DNA of 10,845 bases from Pseudomonadota bacterium (GCA_021783525.1 JAJXTT010000031.1:1-10845); one strand, 5' to 3'. Positions 1-5,938 are shown, counted from the stretch's first letter. Numbers and translations: made by a program. The notes: generated by a model from the letters alone, not told the origin.

Positions 1-344
1 CGGACGGCGTGATCGAGGAAGGCCTTGAACTTGATCTCGGAGTTGCACAGGATGTCCGGATTGGGCGTGCGCCCGGCCTCATACTCGCGCAGGAAGTAGC
101 TGAACACGCGGTCTTTGTATTCCCTGGCGAAGTTCACCGCCTCGATCGGGATGCCGATGGTATCGGCGACGGAGACGGCGTCGATCAGGTCCTGGCGCGA
201 GGAGCAATATTCGCTGTCGTCATCGTCTTCCCAGTTTTTCATGAACAGGCCGATGACCTCGTAACCCTGTTGCTTCAGCAGGAGGGCGGTGACGGAAGAG
301 TCCACGCCGCCGGACATGCCGACGACGACGCATTGCCTACTCAT
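1..344 (-). CDS. mnmA: tRNA-specific 2-thiouridylase MnmA (N-terminal part, cut by window edge)
   Basis: MnmA adenylates and then thiolates U34 of tRNA-Glu, -Gln and -Lys, giving the s2U34 part of mnm5s2U, using sulfur relayed from IscS in the cytoplasm. About 114 residues of roughly 360 are visible. The N-terminus carries the PP-loop ATP-binding motif SGGVDSS (residues 11-17), then FMKNWED, and near the edge GRTPNPDILCNSEIKF with Asp97 and Cys100. These match E. coli Asp99 and Cys102; the second catalytic cysteine lies outside the window. The ATG is at 344-342, and the first eight bases overlap the end of nudJ (ATGAGTAG). No Shine-Dalgarno sequence is visible before it, so translation is probably coupled to nudJ. 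E. coli has the same nudJ-mnmA order. Identification is certain from the motif set; coupling is inference. Confidence 0.97.
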   Translation of the reverse strand, partial: MSRQCVVVGMSGGVDSSVTALLLKQQGYEVIGLFMKNWEDDDDSEYCSSRQDLIDAVSVADTIGIPIEAVNFAREYKDRVFSYFLREYEAGRTPNPDILCNSEIKFKAFLDHAV

Positions 345-783
345 AATGAGTGATGAGTTCCAGCGGGTAACGTTTTCCAGCCAGATAATCTTCCACGCAA
401 CGCAGGATCAGCGGGCTGCGGTGGCGCGGCTGCGTGGCGCGGATCTCGTCCGGCGTCATCCATACGGCACGCACGATGCCCTTATCCAGGGAACGTCCGG
501 GATGATGGGCCAGGATGCGTCCGCCGAATGCAAAGCGCAGGTAGGTGGTATCGGAAACGGTCGAATGCCAGCGATAGATCCCGATCAGGTATTGCGGCTC
601 GAATTCATAGGCCGATTCTTCCAGGGCTTCGCGAACGGCCCCTGCGGGCAGGGTTTCGTTCGGTTCCCAGTGCCCGGCAGGCTGGTTGAACAGGAGGCCT
701 TGCGGGGTGTGTTCTTCCACCAGCAAGAACTTGCCGTCCTGTTCAAGGACGGCGGCAACGGTGGCGTGAGGTTTCCAGATCAT
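337..783 (-). CDS. nudJ: Nudix phosphatase NudJ-like
   Basis: This 148-residue protein belongs to the Nudix hydrolases, which cleave nucleoside or thiamine-type diphosphates with Mg2+. The E. coli homologue NudJ acts on HMP-PP and nucleoside di/triphosphates; the substrate here is inferred. The Nudix box spans residues 37-59: Gly37, Glu43, Arg51-Glu52 and Glu55-Glu56 are all kept at the canonical spacing. The usual Gly near the end of the box is Ala58, and the residue after the REs is Ala53 rather than a bulky hydrophobic. Length (E. coli about 153) and the location directly upstream of mnmA support NudJ over other Nudix families. The ATG at 783 has no recognisable ribosome binding site. A TAGAAT hexamer at 795-790 would place transcription start on the A of this ATG, so a leaderless message is possible. 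The preceding gene is closed off by a terminator. Confidence 0.9.
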   Translation of the reverse strand: MIWKPHATVAAVLEQDGKFLLVEEHTPQGLLFNQPAGHWEPNETLPAGAVREALEESAYEFEPQYLIGIYRWHSTVSDTTYLRFAFGGRILAHHPGRSLDKGIVRAVWMTPDEIRATQPRHRSPLILRCVEDYLAGKRYPLELITHYE

Positions 784-803
784 GGCGGGATTCTAAACGA
801 AAT

Positions 804-830
804 AAAAAAGGCAGGGTCGCCCCTGCCTTT
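804..830 (-). terminator. Intrinsic terminator of the Ala/Lys-rich gene
   Basis: A perfect 10-bp stem (807-816 with 821-830; GC core GGCAGGG/CCCTGCC) with a four-base loop is followed, reading on the minus strand, by a run of six Ts that starts within the stem base. It lies 16 bases after the stop of the small gene and 24 bases before the nudJ start, so it separates the two units unless read-through feeds nudJ-mnmA. Confidence 0.88.
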
Positions 831-846
831 CTTGGGTGAAGCGCTA

Positions 847-1056
847 TTACTTGGCAGCTGCTTCAGCCTTTGCTTTCTTGGACTTCTTTGCTTTCTTTGC
901 TTTCTTTGCTTTCTTTGCTGGCTTGGCTTCGTCTTTAGCGGCAGCAGGAGCAGCGGCAGCAGCAGGAGCGGCGGCAGGAGCAGCAGCATCAGCAGCAACA
1001 GCAGAGAAGGAAACCAGAGCGAATACAGCAGCGATCAGAGTGGACATCAGTTTCAT
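847..1056 (-). CDS. Small exported Ala/Lys-rich low-complexity protein
   Basis: This 69-residue protein has no family I recognise. The ATG at 1056 is chosen because GGAG stands six bases upstream and because it gives a clean signal peptide: MKLM, a hydrophobic core to about residue 18, and a signal peptidase I-like AVA-A site near residues 19-22. The mature part is an Ala/Pro stretch (about residues 22-38), a short acidic spot (KDE), then a strongly basic tail of repeated Lys-Lys-Ala triplets, ending in an Ala-rich tip. It is predicted to be periplasmic or secreted. The architecture recalls the enterobacterial acid-shock protein Asr (signal peptide, Ala/Pro region, Lys-rich repeats) and, in the tail, histone H1-like proteins; similarity of composition is not homology. 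It lies 99 bases after tRNA-Leu and is closed by an intrinsic terminator. Longer starts upstream would run through the tRNA and are not credible. Confidence 0.78.
   Translation of the reverse strand: MKLMSTLIAAVFALVSFSAVAADAAAPAAAPAAAAAPAAAKDEAKPAKKAKKAKKAKKSKKAKAEAAAK
882..917. repeat. Four tandem 9-bp units encoding the Lys-Lys-Ala tail
   Basis: On the plus strand the unit CTTTCTTTG occurs exactly three times (891-899, 900-908, 909-917), preceded by one copy with a single mismatch (882-890). Because the unit is nine bases, gain or loss by slippage would change the number of Lys-Lys-Ala triplets without breaking the frame. Confidence 0.9.
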
Positions 1057-1077
1057 TTGAGGCTCCATGAGTAGTTG

Positions 1078-1089
1078 ATAAACGTTTAT
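1078..1089. promoter_or_regulatory. Perfect 12-bp palindrome upstream of the small gene
   Basis: ATAAACGTTTAT is a perfect palindrome 22 bases before the ATG of the Ala/Lys-rich gene. It is framed by a further pair of arms, GTAGT (1071-1075) and ACTAC (1093-1097). On the minus strand it overlaps a weak extended -10-like sequence (TGTCATAAA), so a repressor-type operator is conceivable. No -35 element is clear and no regulator is encoded nearby; the role is inference. Confidence 0.3.
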
Positions 1090-1113
1090 GACACTACTTG
1101 TGTCGGAACCTAT

Positions 1114-1137
1114 AACGCGGCGGCTTCTCGCCGCGTT
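1114..1137 (-). terminator. GC-rich hairpin downstream of tRNA-Leu
   Basis: A perfect 9-bp inverted repeat, AACGCGGCG (1114-1122) and CGCCGCGTT (1129-1137), with a six-base loop lies 19 bases beyond the CCA end of the tRNA. It lacks a proper T-run on the minus strand (ATAGGTTCC follows), so it may be a weak terminator, an attenuator before the small gene, or a processing stop for the tRNA 3' end. Confidence 0.45.
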
Positions 1138-1155
1138 GACACGAATTTCGAATTT

Positions 1156-1242
1156 TGGTGCCGGGGGGGGGAATCGAACCCCCACGCCCTTTCAGGCACC
1201 GGATTTTGAGTCCGGCACGTCTACCAGTTCCATCACCCCGGC
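1156..1242 (-). tRNA. tRNA-Leu (anticodon CAA)
   Basis: The 87-nt tRNA folds fully by eye. The acceptor is GCCGGGG with CCCCGGC, discriminator A, and an encoded CCA. The D-stem is ATG/CGT, and the anticodon stem CCGGA/TCCGG has loop CTCAAAA, giving anticodon CAA, which reads UUG codons. A 15-nt variable arm marks it as class II, and the T-arm is GGGGG-TTCGATT-CCCCC. Nine consecutive Cs run through the T-stem and acceptor. It lies 31 bases downstream of a degenerate copy of itself and is probably transcribed from the promoter at 1427-1455. Downstream are a GC-rich hairpin and then the Ala/Lys-rich gene. Confidence 0.97.
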
Positions 1243-1273
1243 AAGAGTGTATTTCCCGTGCTGCACCGGATTT

Positions 1274-1411
1274 TGGTGCCGGCCGCCGCTTTGTCGCTTA
1301 ACGCTCGCCATGTTCGCATCAGCCTGCGCCGGCATGTCTCCGGAAGGAGACGTCTCCGGAAAGAGACATGATGAGTCCGTCACTAACGTTGACCAGCATC
1401 ACCAACCCGGC
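1274..1411 (-). pseudogene. Degenerate, interrupted copy of tRNA-Leu
   Basis: The minus-strand 5' part from 1414 (CTTGCCGGG, GTGATG, CTGGT, ACGT, then GGACTCA) follows the intact tRNA-Leu with small insertions and deletions as far as the anticodon region. The far end (1282-1270) repeats the tRNA 3' end and flank exactly, CCGGCACCAAAAT, including CCA. GCCGG at the 5' end can pair with CCGGC at the 3' end. Between the halves, about 1285-1370 has no tRNA match, lacks a T-arm, and holds the tandem hairpins. I infer a former tandem tRNA gene broken by rearrangement. The promoter in front of it now probably drives the intact tRNA, making the relic a transcribed leader. A conserved leader RNA is the alternative. 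Confidence 0.55.
1336..1367. repeat. Two tandem 16-bp hairpin units inside the tRNA relic
   Basis: GTCTCCGGAAGGAGAC (1336-1351) is followed directly by a copy with one change, GTCTCCGGAAAGAGAC (1352-1367). Each unit is itself an inverted repeat with a 5-6 bp stem around GGAA. The outer flanks also pair (CATGTCTC at 1333 with GAGACATG ending at 1370), so the RNA could form two short hairpins or one longer arm. As plus-strand RNA the loops would be GNRA type; as minus-strand RNA they would be UUCC. Confidence 0.8.
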
Positions 1412-1426
1412 AAGGGAAGGGCGCGA

Positions 1427-1455
1427 ATTATCCATGAAACGCCAGCCCCCATCAA
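1427..1455 (-). promoter_or_regulatory. Stable-RNA-type sigma70 promoter for the tRNA-Leu unit
   Basis: On the minus strand TTGATG (1455-1450) and GATAAT (1432-1427) are separated by exactly 17 bases. The following TCGCGCCC is a GC-rich discriminator of the kind found at stringently controlled stable-RNA promoters. Transcription should start near 1419-1420, a few bases before the tRNA relic, and continue into tRNA-Leu. The intact tRNA has no equally good promoter directly before it. Confidence 0.65.
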
Positions 1456-1462
1456 CTACAAT
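1434..1462 (+). promoter_or_regulatory. Sigma70 promoter for queA
   Basis: TACAAT (1457-1462, five of six consensus bases) is preceded at 17 bases by ATGAAA (1434-1439, four of six). A start near 1469 would give a leader of about 27 bases before queA. The element interleaves with the minus-strand tRNA promoter: its -10 is one base from that promoter's -35. Confidence 0.5.
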
Positions 1463-1495
1463 GCGCGCTTTTCTTCCTTCATCCGCCAGGTTTTC

Positions 1496-2518
1496 ATGCG
1501 TACCGACGATTTTGACTTCATTCTGCCCGAGCGCCTGATCGCGCAGCATCCGCCTGCGCAAAGGGGGGCGAGCCGGTTGCTGCAGGTGGGAAAGTCCGGG
1601 TTGAAAGACAGTCAATTCGCCGATTTGCACGGGTTGTTGCGCGAACCTGATCTGCTGGTGTTGAACGATACGCGCGTGCTGAAGGCGCGCCTGTTCGGCG
1701 AAAAGGAAAGCGGCGGCAAGGTAGAGGTGCTGGTCGAGCGGGTGCTGGATGAGCACGAAGTCCTGGCGCAGGTACGGGTCAGCAAGACGCCCAAACAGGG
1801 CAGTCTCCTGCAGTTGGGAGGCAAGTTGAGGGTTCGGGTGATGGGGCGCGAGGGCGAGTTTTTCCATTTGCGCTTCGAGAACACGGAGACGGTGACCACT
1901 TTGCTGGAACGGCACGGGCATTTGCCCTTGCCGCCGTATATCACCCATGCCGCCGGGGCCGAGGATGAAGCGCGCTACCAGACCGTGTTCGCCCGGGAGC
2001 CGGGGGCGGTGGCTGCCCCCACGGCTGGTCTGCATTTCGGCGAGACGATGCTGCAATCGCTGCGCGACAAGAAGGTGGGCGTCGCCTGCGTGACCCTGCA
2101 TGTCGGCGCGGGCACGTTCAAGCCGGTGCGCGCCGAGAACATCGAGGAACATATCATGCACAGCGAGCGCTATTCCATTCCGCAAGCCACCGTGGATGCC
2201 ATTTCTCAGGCCAGGGCCCGAGGCGGGCGCGTGATTGCGGTAGGCACCACCAGCTTGCGCGCCTTGGAAAGCGCGGCAGCGGGTGGGGAACTGGCTGCCG
2301 GGTCGGCCGAAACCAGCATCTTTATCACGCCCGGCTATCGCTTCCGGGTGGTGGATGTGTTGCTGACGAACTTTCACCTTCCGCGCTCCACTCTACTGAT
2401 GCTGGTGTGCGCCTTTGGCGGCATGGACAGGATGCTGGCCGCATATCGCCATGCGGTGGAACAGGAATACCGCTTTTTCAGTTACGGCGACGCGATGTTG
2501 ATCGAGAGAGAACAATGA
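1496..2518 (+). CDS. queA: S-adenosylmethionine:tRNA ribosyltransferase-isomerase QueA
   Basis: QueA transfers and rearranges the ribosyl group of S-adenosylmethionine onto preQ1 already in tRNA position 34, making epoxyqueuosine. The 340 residues (E. coli 356) show the family hallmarks in order: DFxLPERLIAQHP (5-19), LNDTRVLKARLFG (56-68), GAVAAPTAGLHF (170-181), VTLHVGAGTFKPV (199-211), EHIMHSERY (218-226), GTTSLRALE (250-258) and NFHLPRSTLLMLV (292-304). The ATG at 1496 begins the conserved N-terminus; the frame stays open further upstream but through the relic and tRNA region. Only a weak AGG stands five bases before the ATG. The stop shares ATGA with the start of tgt, so the two are translationally coupled. 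This is the usual head of the queA-tgt-yajC-secDF operon. Confidence 0.97.
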   Translation: MRTDDFDFILPERLIAQHPPAQRGASRLLQVGKSGLKDSQFADLHGLLREPDLLVLNDTRVLKARLFGEKESGGKVEVLVERVLDEHEVLAQVRVSKTPKQGSLLQLGGKLRVRVMGREGEFFHLRFENTETVTTLLERHGHLPLPPYITHAAGAEDEARYQTVFAREPGAVAAPTAGLHFGETMLQSLRDKKVGVACVTLHVGAGTFKPVRAENIEEHIMHSERYSIPQATVDAISQARARGGRVIAVGTTSLRALESAAAGGELAAGSAETSIFITPGYRFRVVDVLLTNFHLPRSTLLMLVCAFGGMDRMLAAYRHAVEQEYRFFSYGDAMLIEREQ

Positions 2519-3615
2519 AATTTACCCTGCACAACACTTCAGGCGCGGCCCGGCGCGGCACGCTGGACCTGGCGCACGGCAGGCTGGAAACGCCGGCCTT
2601 CATGCCGGTCGGCACTTACGGCACGGTCAAGGCGATGTCGCCGCTGGAACTGAAGGACATGGGCGCGCAGATCGTGCTCGGCAACACCTTCCATTTGTGG
2701 CTGCGTCCGGGGCTGGAAGTGATCGCGGCCCATGGCGGCCTGCACCGTTTCATGGGCTGGGACGGCCCTATCCTGACCGATTCCGGCGGTTTCCAGGTGT
2801 TCAGTCTCGGGCCGTTGCGCAAGATCACGGGTGGCGGGGTGGAATTCCGCTCGCCGGTGAATGGCGACAAATGCTTCCTGTCGCCGGAAGAGTCCATGCG
2901 CATCCAGAAGGTGCTGAACTCCGATATCGCGATGATCTTCGACGAATGTACGCCGTATCCGGCCGATGAGCAGACTGCAGGCGTGTCCATGCGTCTGAGC
3001 CTGAGCTGGGCGGAGCGCAGCAAGAAGGCGCACGAAGGGAATCCCAATGCGCTGTTCGGCATCGTGCAGGGCGGCATGCACGAACACTTGCGCGATGAGT
3101 CGCTGGCCGGCCTGGCGAACATCGACTTCGACGGCTTTGCCATCGGCGGCCTGTCGGTGGGCGAGCCCAAAGAAGACATGCTGCGCATCCTCAGGCACAC
3201 CGCGCCGCAACTGCCGACCGGCAAGCCGCGCTACCTGATGGGCGTGGGTACGCCGGAAGACCTGGTCGAGGCGGTCGGCAACGGCATCGACATGTTCGAT
3301 TGCGTGATGCCGACGCGCAATGCGCGCAACGGGCATCTGTTCACCCGATTCGGAGACGTGCGTATCAAGAATGCACAGTACCGCATGGATACCCGCCCGC
3401 TGGACGAACAGTGCACCTGCTATACGTGCCGTCATTTCACCCGGGCCTATCTGCACCATCTGCATCGTCTGAACGAGATACTCGGCGCGCGCCTCAACTC
3501 CATCCACAACCTGCATTACTACCAGGAGCTGATGCGCGATATCCGCGCAGCCATTGAAGCGGGGCGCTATGCCGAGTTCCAGGCCGCGTTCCGGCAGGCA
3601 CGCGCCGGTTCATGA
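2515..3615 (+). CDS. tgt: tRNA-guanine transglycosylase Tgt
   Basis: Tgt exchanges G34 for preQ1 in tRNAs with GUN anticodons (Asp, Asn, His, Tyr), the step before QueA. The 366 residues (E. coli 375) carry DSGGFQVFSL (89-98) with catalytic Asp89, FDECTPYP (142-149), GIVQGG (182-187), GGLSVGE (211-217) and DCVMPTRNARNG (262-273) with nucleophile Asp262. The zinc ligands are Cys300, Cys302, Cys305 and His331. All active-site and metal residues are intact. The ATG at 2515 overlaps the queA stop by four bases; a longer frame from 2407 lies inside queA and is not needed. The sequence AGAGAGAACA before the start offers a weak ribosome binding site, consistent with coupling to queA. Confidence 0.98.
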   Translation: MKFTLHNTSGAARRGTLDLAHGRLETPAFMPVGTYGTVKAMSPLELKDMGAQIVLGNTFHLWLRPGLEVIAAHGGLHRFMGWDGPILTDSGGFQVFSLGPLRKITGGGVEFRSPVNGDKCFLSPEESMRIQKVLNSDIAMIFDECTPYPADEQTAGVSMRLSLSWAERSKKAHEGNPNALFGIVQGGMHEHLRDESLAGLANIDFDGFAIGGLSVGEPKEDMLRILRHTAPQLPTGKPRYLMGVGTPEDLVEAVGNGIDMFDCVMPTRNARNGHLFTRFGDVRIKNAQYRMDTRPLDEQCTCYTCRHFTRAYLHHLHRLNEILGARLNSIHNLHYYQELMRDIRAAIEAGRYAEFQAAFRQARAGS

Positions 3616-3649
3616 GGGGCAGCGCGTCGCAAAACGGTCATGCCTTCCA

Positions 3650-3658
3650 TGATAGAAT
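3650..3658 (+). promoter_or_regulatory. Extended -10 promoter before yajC
   Basis: TGATAGAAT (3650-3658) is an extended -10 element: TG, one base, then a hexamer matching TATAAT at five of six positions. No good -35 is visible, which extended -10 promoters tolerate. It would start transcription near 3665, 37 bases before yajC, and allow yajC-secD-secF to be expressed apart from queA-tgt. Confidence 0.45.
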
Positions 3659-3701
3659 GCCCGCCTTCGATTTTTGAACCTTAATTTTGACAGGAGTAAT
3701 T

Positions 3702-4046
3702 ATGATTTCCATCAGCGACTTGTTCATCGGCAATGCCTACGCGGACGGCGCAGCGGCAGCCCCGCAAGGCAGCGATATCATGCAGTTCCTGCCCCTGATC
3801 GGGCTGGTGGCCGTGTTTTATTTCCTCATCCTGCGCCCGCAACAAAAACGCGCGAAAGAACAGAAGGCCATGATAGAGGCCCTGCAAAAGGGCGATGAAG
3901 TCGTCACCCTGGGCGGCGTCCTCGGGAAAGTGACCAAAGTTACCGACGACAATATCGCGATCGAGATTGCCGACAACGTCGTAGTACAGGTGCAAAAGGC
4001 CGCAGTCCAGAACGTCCTGCCCAAGGGCACGATCAAGTCGCTTTGA
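3702..4046 (+). CDS. yajC: Sec translocon accessory protein YajC
   Basis: YajC is a small inner-membrane partner of the SecDF complex that works with SecYEG. The 114 residues (E. coli 110) have a short periplasmic N-terminus, one membrane span at about 27-44 (the FLPLIGLVAVFYFLIL core), then LRPQQKRAKEQ at the membrane exit and a cytoplasmic domain with GDEVVTLGGVLGKV (64-77), all typical of the family. The start at 3702 is set by a strong AGGAG (3692-3696) five bases upstream. A TTG fifteen bases earlier in the same frame is ignored because that ribosome binding site lies after it. An extended -10 promoter sits in the gap after tgt. Confidence 0.96.
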   Translation: MISISDLFIGNAYADGAAAAPQGSDIMQFLPLIGLVAVFYFLILRPQQKRAKEQKAMIEALQKGDEVVTLGGVLGKVTKVTDDNIAIEIADNVVVQVQKAAVQNVLPKGTIKSL

Positions 4047-4090
4047 AACCCTGAAATCCATCTAATCACGCTGCAGAGCAAGGTGTCTCA

Positions 4091-5902
4091 ATGAACCGCT
4101 ATCCGTTGTGGAAAAATCTGCTGGTACTGGCCGCGCTGGTGCTGGGCTTTATATATACCCTGCCCAATTTTTACGGCGAGGCGCCGGCTGTACAGGTGTT
4201 GCCCCTGCGTTCCAACCTGAAGGCGGATGCGGCGTTGCTGGCGCGCGTGGAAGATGTATTGAAGGCTGCGCAACTGAACCCGGAGGCCATGTCGCTGGAT
4301 GCCACCAGCGTCAAGGCCCGCTTCAACGACACCGACACCCAGATCAAGGCGAAAGATGTGCTGCACGCGCAACTGGGTGAAGACTACATGGTAGCGCTGA
4401 ATCTGCTGGCGCGTTCGCCGCAATGGTTGACCAGCATGAATGCATTGCCCATGTACCTCGGCCTGGATCTGCGCGGCGGTGTGCATTTCCTGTTGCAGAT
4501 CGATATGAAAGGCGCGCTGGACAAAGCCCTGGAATCCGATTCCAGCGACATGCGCAGCTCGTTGCGCGAGGCGAACATTCCCTACTCCGGTGTAAGCCGC
4601 GACGGCAGCATGATCACCACTCGGTTTCGCGATGCCGGCTCGCGCGACAAAGGCGAGGCGGAACTCAATCAGCGGTTCAGCGGACTGGAGTTCAGCACGC
4701 GCGAGGAAGGCGGCGAATATCTGTTGCTCGCTCATCTCAAGCAGCAAGAGCAGATACGCATACAGGAATCTGCCGTACAGCAGAATCTGGTCACGCTGCG
4801 CAACCGCGTGAACGAACTGGGTGTGGCCGAGCCGGTTATCCAGCAGCAGGGTGCCGACCGCATCGTGGTGCAGCTGCCGGGGGTGCAGGACACTGCGCGC
4901 GCCAAGGACATACTGGGGCGCACCGCCACGCTGGAAGTGCGTCTGGTGGATGACGAGCATCATTATGCCGAGGGCGGGATCATTCCATTCGGTACCGAGG
5001 TCTTCAAGGATCGCGACGGCACCCCGCTGCTGGTGAAGAAATCCGTCATCCTGACCGGCGAGCGCATCAATGACGCGCAACCCGGTTTCGACAGCCGCAA
5101 CAACGAACCGGCGGTGCATATCAATCTGGATGCGATCGGCGCGCGCAAGTTCAAGGAAGCGACGCGCGAAAACGTCGGCAAGCGCATGGCCATCATCCTG
5201 TTCGAAAAGGGCAAGGGTGAGATCGTCACTGCGCCGGTGATCCGCGAGGAGATCGGCGGCGGGCGAGTGCAGATCAGCGGCAAAATGAATACTGAGGAGG
5301 CCAAGGATACGTCGCTGCTGCTGCGCGCCGGCGCCCTGGCCGCACCGATGGAAATCGTCGAAGAGCGCACCGTCGGCCCCAGCCTGGGCGCAGACAACAT
5401 TGCGCGCGGCTTCCACTCCACCTGGATCGGCTTTACGGCCATCGCGATATTCATGGTCATCTATTACCTGTTGTTCGGCGGCGTTTCCGTGCTGGCGCTT
5501 GGCGCCAACCTGCTGTTGCTGGTGGCACTGATGTCCATGCTGCAAGCTACACTTACCCTGCCCGGCATGGCGGGTATCGCACTGACGCTGGGCATGGCGA
5601 TCGATTCCAACGTGCTGATCAACGAGCGCATCCGCGAGGAACTGCGCAACGGCGTGCCGCCGCAAACGGCGATACATGAAGGTTATGAACATGCCTTCGC
5701 CACGATCCTGGACTCCAATATCACCGCCCTGATCGTGGGTGTGGCGCTGTTCATGTTCGGTTCCGGACCAGTCAAGGGTTTTGCGGTGGTGCTGTGCCTC
5801 GGCATCCTGACTTCGATCTTCAGCGCGGTGCTGGTCTCGCGTGCGCTGGTCAATCTGATCTATGGCCGCAAAGCGCGTTTGAACAAGATCGCAATCGGTT
5901 AG
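4091..5902 (+). CDS. secD: Protein translocase subunit SecD
   Basis: SecD with SecF uses the proton gradient to pull exported proteins through SecYEG on the periplasmic side. The 603 residues (E. coli 615) have a first membrane span at about 8-25, the signature GLDLRGGVHFLLQID (124-138), a large periplasmic domain (P1 to about residue 440), and five further spans from about 445 to 588. In the fourth span, GMAIDSNVLINERI (501-514) contains the conserved Asp505 thought to carry protons. AAGGTG stands five bases before the ATG. The gap from yajC is 44 bases with no terminator. The long open frame on the opposite strand is a codon-bias shadow. Confidence 0.98.
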   Translation: MNRYPLWKNLLVLAALVLGFIYTLPNFYGEAPAVQVLPLRSNLKADAALLARVEDVLKAAQLNPEAMSLDATSVKARFNDTDTQIKAKDVLHAQLGEDYMVALNLLARSPQWLTSMNALPMYLGLDLRGGVHFLLQIDMKGALDKALESDSSDMRSSLREANIPYSGVSRDGSMITTRFRDAGSRDKGEAELNQRFSGLEFSTREEGGEYLLLAHLKQQEQIRIQESAVQQNLVTLRNRVNELGVAEPVIQQQGADRIVVQLPGVQDTARAKDILGRTATLEVRLVDDEHHYAEGGIIPFGTEVFKDRDGTPLLVKKSVILTGERINDAQPGFDSRNNEPAVHINLDAIGARKFKEATRENVGKRMAIILFEKGKGEIVTAPVIREEIGGGRVQISGKMNTEEAKDTSLLLRAGALAAPMEIVEERTVGPSLGADNIARGFHSTWIGFTAIAIFMVIYYLLFGGVSVLALGANLLLLVALMSMLQATLTLPGMAGIALTLGMAIDSNVLINERIREELRNGVPPQTAIHEGYEHAFATILDSNITALIVGVALFMFGSGPVKGFAVVLCLGILTSIFSAVLVSRALVNLIYGRKARLNKIAIG

Positions 5903-5938
5903 TCCGATCGCGCAGCAAGACGCATAAGGGAATAAGTT

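Noticed and set aside
289..1074. 261-codon plus-strand frame opposite nudJ and the small gene.
   Set aside because: It covers the complement of two better-supported genes and an intrinsic terminator; its Ser/Gly and Phe/Leu runs are the reverse of the Ala/Lys repeats.
1192..1383. 63-residue minus-strand ORF ending in a VPDSKSGA-type peptide.
   Set aside because: It is the conceptual translation of tRNA-Leu, a well-known false protein call; its upstream part is the tRNA relic.
1366..1385. Hammerhead-like core (GATGAGTCC) on the plus strand before queA.
   Set aside because: The required C of the CUGAUGA box is an A, the stem II partner and the GAAA box are absent, and the match is explained by the reverse complement of the degenerate tRNA anticodon region.
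1463..1495. preQ1 riboswitch in front of queA.
   Set aside because: The predicted leader is only about 27 bases, has no H-type pseudoknot arms or A-rich tail, and queA-tgt operons of proteobacteria are not usually controlled this way.
1088..1495. N-terminal extension of queA in the same open frame.
   Set aside because: It would translate the antisense of tRNA-Leu and the relic, bears no family resemblance, and the conserved QueA N-terminus begins at 1496.
1319..2377. 352-codon open frame antisense to queA.
   Set aside because: It has shadow composition, no known motif, and runs through the promoter and relic region.
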